DNA of 64,000 nucleotides from Streptomyces sp. ISL-98 (lineage in GTDB: Bacteria > Actinomycetota > Actinomycetes > Streptomycetales > Streptomycetaceae), in the NCBI RefSeq assembly GCF_018614055.1, contig NZ_JAGGPB010000026.1:62001-126000 (forward strand). Direction: 5' to 3'. The translations under genes and the position numbers were made by a program. This document shows positions 58,840 to 64,000 of the stretch, piece after piece. How positions within the stretch are numbered: position 1 is the stretch's first letter; the number at the start of each line of letters is the position of its first letter. The notes below the pieces were generated by a model that saw nothing but the letters and a program-made list of their open reading frames with translations, was not told where the DNA came from and did not search any database.

Positions 58840-59826
58840 TCAGCTGCCGATCACCGGGTAGTGGTCGGACAGGTTGGTGTACGTGTACTGCTTGCCCCAG
58901 CTGGACACGGTCCAGGGCGCGCTCTGCTCCTTGATCACGTCGTTGGTCCAGCCGGCCGGCTTGGCGTGGCCCGCCCGGTGCAGGACGTAGTCGAGGTCCT
59001 CGCGCGGGTCGTCCGGGTAGCGCTCGGAGGCGATCGAGTTGTCGGCGGTGTCGAAGGAGTACGGGTGACCGGTGCGGGAGTCCGCGCCGGCCAGGCCGCC
59101 GTCGGCGAGCATCGTGGCGTACTCGGCGCTGTGCGAGTCGACATTGAAGTCGCCCGCGACGATGACCTGCTCGGAGGCGGGGATGCTCTTGGCGTCGAGG
59201 AAGGCGTCGATCGCCTTGAACTGGCGGCTGCGCATCTGGGCGGCCTCGCCCGCGTCGCAGCCCGGGTCGGTCGACTGGGCGTGCGTGCCGACGACGTGGA
59301 CCTTGGTGCCGTTGACGTCCAGGACGGAGTACACGAAGCCCTTGTTGGAGTACCAGTCCGCGCCGCACGCGTCCTTGTAGACGTACTGCTCCTTGCGGAC
59401 GATCGGCCACTTGCTGAGCACCGCAACCCCGCCGTCCTCGGGCGTCGTGGAGGAGTACGACCCGCCGGTCGCGTCCCAGCCGTCCTTGCTGCGGCCCATC
59501 ACCGGCGTCTGGTGCGGGTACTGCGCGGCGGCATTGCGCTTCAGCGTGTCGGAGGCGCCGTTGTCGAAGGCCTCCTGGACGACGACGACGTCATTGCCCT
59601 GGAAGAAGGAGGTCGCCGGTATCGCGTTCGCCCGGTGGTCCTGCCCCCAGTTGGGGTAGAGCGTCTTGCTGAAGAGGAAGGTGTTGTACGACAGCACCTT
59701 CAGCGACGGCACATCGGCGGTGGCCGGGGCCGCTGAGGCGGACGGAACGGTCGCGGCCATGGTGATGGCTGCGAGCGCGGTGGCCAGGGCTGCGCCAGGG
59801 ACACGGCGGAGCGCGGAGTGCGGCAC
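58840..59826 (-). CDS. Secreted sphingomyelinase-C-like phosphodiesterase (EEP fold)
   Basis: 328 residues from the GTG at 59826, supported by GGGAG 5 bases upstream (ATG at 59874 would add 16 residues). A signal peptide ends SASAAPATA. The EEP catalytic set is present: SYNTFLF, VVVQEAFD, VHVVGTHAQSTDPGC, VIVAGDFNVDSHSAE and LSDHYPVIGS. It is an exported phosphodiesterase; sphingomyelin is the substrate of close bacterial relatives, though here it may be another phospholipid. The TetR gene is divergent across 263 bases. Confidence 0.9.
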   Translation of the reverse strand: MPHSALRRVPGAALATALAAITMAATVPSASAAPATADVPSLKVLSYNTFLFSKTLYPNWGQDHRANAIPATSFFQGNDVVVVQEAFDNGASDTLKRNAAAQYPHQTPVMGRSKDGWDATGGSYSSTTPEDGGVAVLSKWPIVRKEQYVYKDACGADWYSNKGFVYSVLDVNGTKVHVVGTHAQSTDPGCDAGEAAQMRSRQFKAIDAFLDAKSIPASEQVIVAGDFNVDSHSAEYATMLADGGLAGADSRTGHPYSFDTADNSIASERYPDDPREDLDYVLHRAGHAKPAGWTNDVIKEQSAPWTVSSWGKQYTYTNLSDHYPVIGS

Positions 59827-59934
59827 TGGGACTCCCGTTGAGGTGGGGGGTGAAGATCTGGCGCCGATCATCAAACCAGCCGGAGTTACCTCGCGGTAGC
59901 TATTTGGGGGCGGTTGGTTAGCCGTATCCCCACG

Positions 59935-60019
59935 ATCACGCCAACTCGCCTGCTCAGGCGGTGGTGCACTCTCGGAAAGCCCGTCCGTGCGCAGGTCAAC
60001 AGCGCCTGAAGTGGGGATA
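59935..60019. promoter_or_regulatory. Inverted TATCCCCAC / GTGGGGATA half-sites between divergent genes
   Basis: TATCCCCAC (59935-59943) and GTGGGGATA (60011-60019) are 9-bp inverted copies 67 bases apart in the region between the sphingomyelinase-like gene and the TetR gene. They may be half-sites for the adjacent regulator; unproven. Confidence 0.35.
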
Positions 60020-60089
60020 GTTACAAAGTGATTGGGTTAGTGTCTGTGTAGCTGTGGTTCAGTGGGAGTGAGCGAACGGGGGACGGCTC

Positions 60090-60746
60090 ATGGCCGTACG
60101 GAGCACGGGCGCGGGCGTGGATGCGGGTGTGGACGCGACGCTGCTGGTCAGGGCTCTGGGCGACTCGGCGCAGCCCGGGGACGCGCTCACTGAGCAGATA
60201 CTCGACGCTGCGCGCGAGCAGTTCATGACATTCGGGCTGCGGCGTTCGACGGTCGACGACGTGGCCAAGCGGGCCGGGGTCTCCCGGGTCACCGTGTACC
60301 GGCGCATCGGCAACAAGGACAGCCTTGTCTCGGCCTGTCTGCTGCGTGAGTACCGCCAGTTCGTCGCCGAGGTCGACAATGCGGTGGCTGCGCTGCCGAC
60401 GATGGAGGAGCGGCTGGTCGAGGGGTTCGTGGTGGTGCTGCGGCACATTCGCGAACACCCTCTCATCGGCGGGCTGTTGCGGCTCGAACCGGAGACGATG
60501 CTTCCGTTCCTGACGCTGGAGAGCGGGCCGGCGTTCCTTGCGATGCGCGGATATCTCGCGGACCGGTTGCGGCGGGCGCGGTGGGCGGAGGGCAAGCCGG
60601 AGAACGATCCGACGCCGGTCGCTGAGCTCATGGTGCGGATTACGGTTTCCTTCCTGCTCAACCCGGTCAGCTGCTTTGAGCTTGAGGAGGATGAGCAGGT
60701 TCGGGAGTTTGCGCGGCGGTATTTGTTGCCTTTGCTGGGTGGGTAG
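60090..60746 (+). CDS. TetR-family transcriptional regulator
   Basis: 218 residues from the ATG at 60090. After a 35-residue Ala/Val-rich N-terminal extension, TEQILDAAREQFMTFGLRRSTVDDVAKRAGVSRVTVYRRIGNKDSLVSACL (in part) is the TetR helix-turn-helix with the YR helix. The C-terminal ligand pocket is not recognisable by sequence. It may control the divergent phosphodiesterase gene or the convergent aldehyde dehydrogenase operon, whose end is 46 bases away. Confidence 0.9.
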   Translation: MAVRSTGAGVDAGVDATLLVRALGDSAQPGDALTEQILDAAREQFMTFGLRRSTVDDVAKRAGVSRVTVYRRIGNKDSLVSACLLREYRQFVAEVDNAVAALPTMEERLVEGFVVVLRHIREHPLIGGLLRLEPETMLPFLTLESGPAFLAMRGYLADRLRRARWAEGKPENDPTPVAELMVRITVSFLLNPVSCFELEEDEQVREFARRYLLPLLGG

Positions 60747-60792
60747 GGCGGGTGCGGGTGCCTGCGGCGCCTCTGGGAGCCTCAGATACGCC

Positions 60793-62337
60793 CTACCGCC
60801 GCGCGTGCCACCGGCGTCCCAGCTCGACCGCCCTCTCCGCCTTCTCCCGCGGCGTCCCGAACGACGTCAGATCGGCGTACGGCGAAAACCGCTTCACCGT
60901 GATCGACCGAGGCGCAGCAAATGCCCGCAACCCCTCCGCCCCATGGATCCGCCCGTACCCGGACTCGCCCGCGCCGCCGAACGGCAGCGTCGGCACCGCC
61001 GCGAAGCCCAGCATCGAGTTGACCGAGACCGCGCCCGCGTCCAGCCGCTCCGCGACCGCGAGGCCCGCCCGCCGCGATCCCGTGAAGACCGCCGCGCCCA
61101 GCGAGTACGCCGACGCGTTCGTGCGCGCCACCGCGTCGTCGAGATCCCGCACCGCGTTCACCACGACGACAGGACCGAACGTCTCCTCCGTCATCGCGGG
61201 CGAATCCTCCGGTACGTCGACGAGCACCACCGGATGGACGTACGGCGGCCGCAGTGACTCCGGCCCGCCCAGCGGCGCCCGCGCCCCCGCCGCCAGCGCT
61301 TCCTTCATGTGACGCTCCACAACACCCAGTTGGCCTGGCAGCGTGAGCGGACCGTACGCCTCGTCCGGAGCCAGCTCGCGCGCCTTCTGTACGATCCGCT
61401 CGCACAGCGCGGCGTGCGCCGATTCGACCACGTACACCCGCTCCACGCCCGCACAGGTCTGCCCGGCGTTGGACATCGCGCCCCACACGATCGCCTCCGC
61501 CGCCGCGTCCAGATCGGAGTCCGCGCCCACCAATACGGCGTCCTTGCCGCCGCACTCCGCGAGCAGCGGCGTCAGTGTCTTCGCGCACTGCGCCGCGACC
61601 TTGCGGGCGGTGCCGGGCGAGCCCGTGAAAGCGACCTTGTCGACCTTGGCGGCCTTGGCGACACCGGCCCCACCCACGCCGCCCGCCCCGGCAAGCGCCG
61701 CGCCCGTCGCACCGGGCCCGGTCACCGTCTGGAGCAGGTCGGTGTGCTCGGGCACCGCGTCGCCGAAGCTCGATGCGAGCAACACCCCGACGCCAGGGGT
61801 GCGTTCGGAGGGCTTGAAGACCACAGCGTTGCCTGCGGCCAGGGCGTACCCGATCGAGCCCATCGGGGTGTGTACGGGGTAGTTCCACGGCCCGATCACC
61901 CCGACGACGCCGAGCGGTCGGTACGCGAGAAGCGAGCGCTGATGGACCGACAGCACTCCCGACGCCACCCGCCGCCGCCCCAGCACCCGCCGGGCATTGC
62001 GCGCCGCCCAGTCCAAGTGCACCAGCGCCAGCAGGACTTCGGCACGCGCGTCGTGCACCGGCTTGCCCGTCTCCGCGACGACGGCCTCCGCGAACTCGTC
62101 CATGCGGCGGGCGATCGAACGCTTCCAGGCGAGCAGCGCCGCCCGCCGGCCCGCCCAGCCTGCGGCCGCCCAATGGCGTGCGGCGCCCCGTGCCCGTACG
62201 ACAGCGGCCTGGACTTCGGCGGGCCCGTGCACGGGATATTCGGCGATCACCTCGCCCGTCGCGGGGGAGCGGGAGCTGAAGGTCTCCGCGCTGGTGCTCG
62301 TCGGCGCGGTCGTTGATTCGGTCGTCGGATCGGTCAT
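60793..62337 (-). CDS. NAD(P)-dependent aldehyde dehydrogenase (succinic-semialdehyde type)
   Basis: 514 residues from the ATG at 62337, which overlaps the previous gene's stop (ATGA). GVIGPWNYPVHTPMGSIGYALAAGNAVVFKPSERTP, FTGSPGTARKVA, LLAECGGKDAVLVG (catalytic Glu) and GAMSNAGQTCAGVERVYVVE (catalytic Cys in AGQTCAG) define the aldehyde dehydrogenase superfamily. An Ala/Gly-rich insertion (GVGGAGVAKAA) sits before the FTGSPG block. It is the last gene of a three-gene operon. The substrate is undefined. Confidence 0.93.
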   Translation of the reverse strand: MTDPTTESTTAPTSTSAETFSSRSPATGEVIAEYPVHGPAEVQAAVVRARGAARHWAAAGWAGRRAALLAWKRSIARRMDEFAEAVVAETGKPVHDARAEVLLALVHLDWAARNARRVLGRRRVASGVLSVHQRSLLAYRPLGVVGVIGPWNYPVHTPMGSIGYALAAGNAVVFKPSERTPGVGVLLASSFGDAVPEHTDLLQTVTGPGATGAALAGAGGVGGAGVAKAAKVDKVAFTGSPGTARKVAAQCAKTLTPLLAECGGKDAVLVGADSDLDAAAEAIVWGAMSNAGQTCAGVERVYVVESAHAALCERIVQKARELAPDEAYGPLTLPGQLGVVERHMKEALAAGARAPLGGPESLRPPYVHPVVLVDVPEDSPAMTEETFGPVVVVNAVRDLDDAVARTNASAYSLGAAVFTGSRRAGLAVAERLDAGAVSVNSMLGFAAVPTLPFGGAGESGYGRIHGAEGLRAFAAPRSITVKRFSPYADLTSFGTPREKAERAVELGRRWHARR

Positions 62338-63224
62338 CGGCGCTCCAAGGCGGTTTCGTCGGGCAGCGGCTCCAGCGGACGGCCGTGCGCCCAGTGTGGG
62401 CCGAGGTCGTCGAGTGTGTAACCGAAGGGGTACGAGCGGGGTTCCGGCAGCGCGGGCCACCGGTCGGGGCGGGCGGGCAGCAGCCGTACGAAATGGGACC
62501 GCGCCCGGATCGTGCGTACGGCCATGGCCTGCACCCAGCGCGGCTGCGGGCGGAAGCCGAGCGCGCGCAGGAGCGGCTCGTCCAGCAACGCCAGGGACAG
62601 GCGGGCCACCAGGGGACGCAGAGGCGCGGGATACCAGGCGGCGGTGACCCGGAAGGTGGCGTTCGCGACCCGCCGGTTCGCCGGGTCGTATGCGAACATC
62701 TCCCGCTCGTAGTCGACGAGCAGCTTCTCGAATCCGTCGTACGTCGACGGGGCGCCCTCGATCCCCATCATCGCGGCCATCTTGTGGCCGACCAGCGCCA
62801 GCGCCTCCGCCTCGTTGGCGCACAGCGGACGCCAGCCGAAGCGGTCGATCCATCGCTTCGGCCCGACGACCGTCGTCGCGAGGACGTACAGGAAGTCCTC
62901 GTTCGGAATGCGGTACTTGCCGTGTATGCGGTTGAGGTGGCGGGCGGCGGCGCGGCCGCGCTCCGAGTCGAAGCCCTCCTGCGCCATCTCGAAGCCGAAC
63001 AGCACGGTGTCGTCGTACCGCTTCTGGCCGGCCCGCTCGAACTCCTGCGTCCTGTCGAGGAGCCGGGAAATGCGTGGCACGCCGTAGTCGCGGAGGAAGG
63101 CGATGCTCACGCCCTGGGCGTAGTCCCAGGGGAACTCGTACTGGGAGATCAGCCGGTGGATCCGCTCGAAGTCCCTGGCGGGGTCCATCCGGCGTATTTC
63201 GCGCAGTCGGCTGTAACGGCCCAT
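62334..63224 (-). CDS. MpaB-type (DUF2236) oxygenase
   Basis: 296 residues from the ATG at 63224. FERIHRLISQYEFPWDYAQGVSIAFLRDYGVPRISRLLDRTQEFERAGQKRYDDTVLFGFEM (in part) and LYVLATTVVGPKRWIDRFGWRP are hallmarks of the DUF2236/MpaB family, heme-containing oxygenases related to latex-clearing proteins. The reaction and substrate here are unknown. It is 16 bases after the unknown exported-type protein gene and overlaps the aldehyde dehydrogenase start, so the three are one operon. Confidence 0.9.
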   Translation of the reverse strand: MGRYSRLREIRRMDPARDFERIHRLISQYEFPWDYAQGVSIAFLRDYGVPRISRLLDRTQEFERAGQKRYDDTVLFGFEMAQEGFDSERGRAAARHLNRIHGKYRIPNEDFLYVLATTVVGPKRWIDRFGWRPLCANEAEALALVGHKMAAMMGIEGAPSTYDGFEKLLVDYEREMFAYDPANRRVANATFRVTAAWYPAPLRPLVARLSLALLDEPLLRALGFRPQPRWVQAMAVRTIRARSHFVRLLPARPDRWPALPEPRSYPFGYTLDDLGPHWAHGRPLEPLPDETALERR

Positions 63225-63240
63225 GGCGAGACTCCTTCAC

Positions 63241-64000
63241 TCAATTCGAGGTACGGGTGGTCAGTCCCGAGAAGCGGACGTCTGCGGCATCGACGAGGAC
63301 CTGCCCCGCCTCGACCGACTCGACGGTCAGGCGCGGGAGTTGTACGGCGACGGGAAGATTGGCCGGGACGACGTCGGCACCGATGCAGATGCGCGGGGTG
63401 TTCACTTTCAGGAACGGAATCTCGATCGAGGCGGTCAGCTCGGTCGCGTACACATCGACATTGCGAATGTCGAGCTGGACGTCGATGGTCTGCGGCGTGC
63501 CGTCGGGGCCGGCGACTTCGAGGTGGTAGTCCTTCGCGACGAGCCGCTCGGCGTGCACCCACAGCACTTTGACGCGGCCGCCGCCGAGGGTCGGCAGATA
63601 CGTCGCGCCGTGGATGACGGCGTCGTACGCGTCGAGGCGCGTCGCGCCGACCTCGGGGTGGTACGGGCTGACGGGGTACGCCGCCCGGCCCGGCCCCGGC
63701 TGCTTGCCGACCACCAGCGGCGGCTTGAGCGCGGTCAGATCCCCGGGCCGGCCGACCTTGCCGGGCTCGGCGGTCTGCCGGGACGGCGGGTCGCCCTCGG
63801 CGGGGGGATTGTCGCGGCCGCCGGTGTCGAGGCCGGTGAGACAGGGCAGAGTGACGTTCCCGCCGTCGCCCGAAGCCTGCGGCTCTTCCTCGGCACTCCC
63901 GGCCGCCTGAAGGGGATCGGGGCACTCGGCACGCGCCCGGGCCGGCACCTCCCGCTCGGGCTCCCCACACCGCTCGGCGGCGCCGCTCCGCCCGGGGGAC
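63241..64000 (-). CDS. Protein of unknown function, partial (N-terminus outside the window)
   Basis: The reading frame is open to base 64000 and ends at 63241 with GLTTRTSN. A Pro/Glu/Asp/Gly-rich, disordered part (AEEEPQASGDGG to QTAEPGKVGRPGD) precedes a beta-rich region (ATRLDAYDAVIHGATYLPTLGGGRVKVLWVHAERLVAKDYHLEV, in part) with two Cys (LPCLTG, PRICIGADV). No domain is recognised. It is the first gene of the operon with the MpaB-type oxygenase and aldehyde dehydrogenase, so it may serve the same pathway. Confidence 0.75.
   Translation of the reverse strand, partial: SPGRSGAAERCGEPEREVPARARAECPDPLQAAGSAEEEPQASGDGGNVTLPCLTGLDTGGRDNPPAEGDPPSRQTAEPGKVGRPGDLTALKPPLVVGKQPGPGRAAYPVSPYHPEVGATRLDAYDAVIHGATYLPTLGGGRVKVLWVHAERLVAKDYHLEVAGPDGTPQTIDVQLDIRNVDVYATELTASIEIPFLKVNTPRICIGADVVPANLPVAVQLPRLTVESVEAGQVLVDAADVRFSGLTTRTSN

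Overview
The window is high-GC DNA (third codon positions almost all G or C, many GTG and TTG starts, short head-to-tail ATGA overlaps) with a gene content typical of the genus Streptomyces: an SsgA-like sporulation protein, a WhiB-like regulator, a two-domain small laccase, a GH46 chitosanase, DUF5819 and HTTM proteins, and a NACHT-type STAND ATPase. It looks like chromosomal sequence with no rRNA, tRNA, CRISPR array, prophage or intact insertion sequence. About 54 protein genes are supported; the first (M64 peptidase) and last (unknown protein) run off the window edges.

Layout. 1-5.7 kb (minus): M64 peptidase, AnmK, an MHS-type transporter, and a coupled pair of anchored exported proteins, one with a von Willebrand A domain. 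5.7-10.6 kb: LysE exporter, cupin, GlxA-type regulator, and a polar amino acid ABC transporter (binding protein, permease, ATPase; coupled). 10.6-13.9 kb: a large NACHT protein, the best candidate for a phage-defence gene. 13.9-23 kb: Tat-exported FAD oxidoreductase, YchJ protein, RCK-TM-RCK ion-transport-like protein with a TTA codon, PucR regulator, the DUF5819-HTTM pair and an FAD oxidoreductase. 22.8-25 kb: divergent LigC ligase and LigD-type polymerase (end joining). 25-29.5 kb: zinc alcohol dehydrogenase, UDP-glucose dehydrogenase family protein and an MFS exporter.

29.5-35.4 kb is a secreted redox/sugar locus: a ThuA domain fused to a PQQ-type sugar dehydrogenase, a cupredoxin-OmpL47-DUF1080 protein in the same transcript, and a divergent small laccase. 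I read this as a possible extracellular 3-keto-glycoside oxidation and cleavage system with copper proteins as electron acceptors; that is inference. A WhiB gene preceded by 11-bp phased repeats, a GMC oxidoreductase, a large inverted repeat, chitosanase, acyl-ACP desaturase, DDAH, an ABC-F protein and the SsgA-like protein follow to 43 kb.

43-64 kb holds single housekeeping genes (YCF48-like beta-propeller, YciI, endonuclease V, saccharopine-dehydrogenase-like reductase, YjbR) and then a five-gene acyl-CoA degradation operon (CoA transferase/racemase, F420-type oxidoreductase, acyl-CoA dehydrogenase, thiolase, FadB) with KstR-like operator candidates in front. Beyond a strong terminator lie a divergent MerR regulator and acyl-CoA ligase (also with a TTA codon), which probably feed the same pathway. 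A macro-domain protein, a zinc-type CDF exporter, a secreted sphingomyelinase-like enzyme, a TetR regulator, and an operon of unknown protein, MpaB-type oxygenase and aldehyde dehydrogenase close the window.
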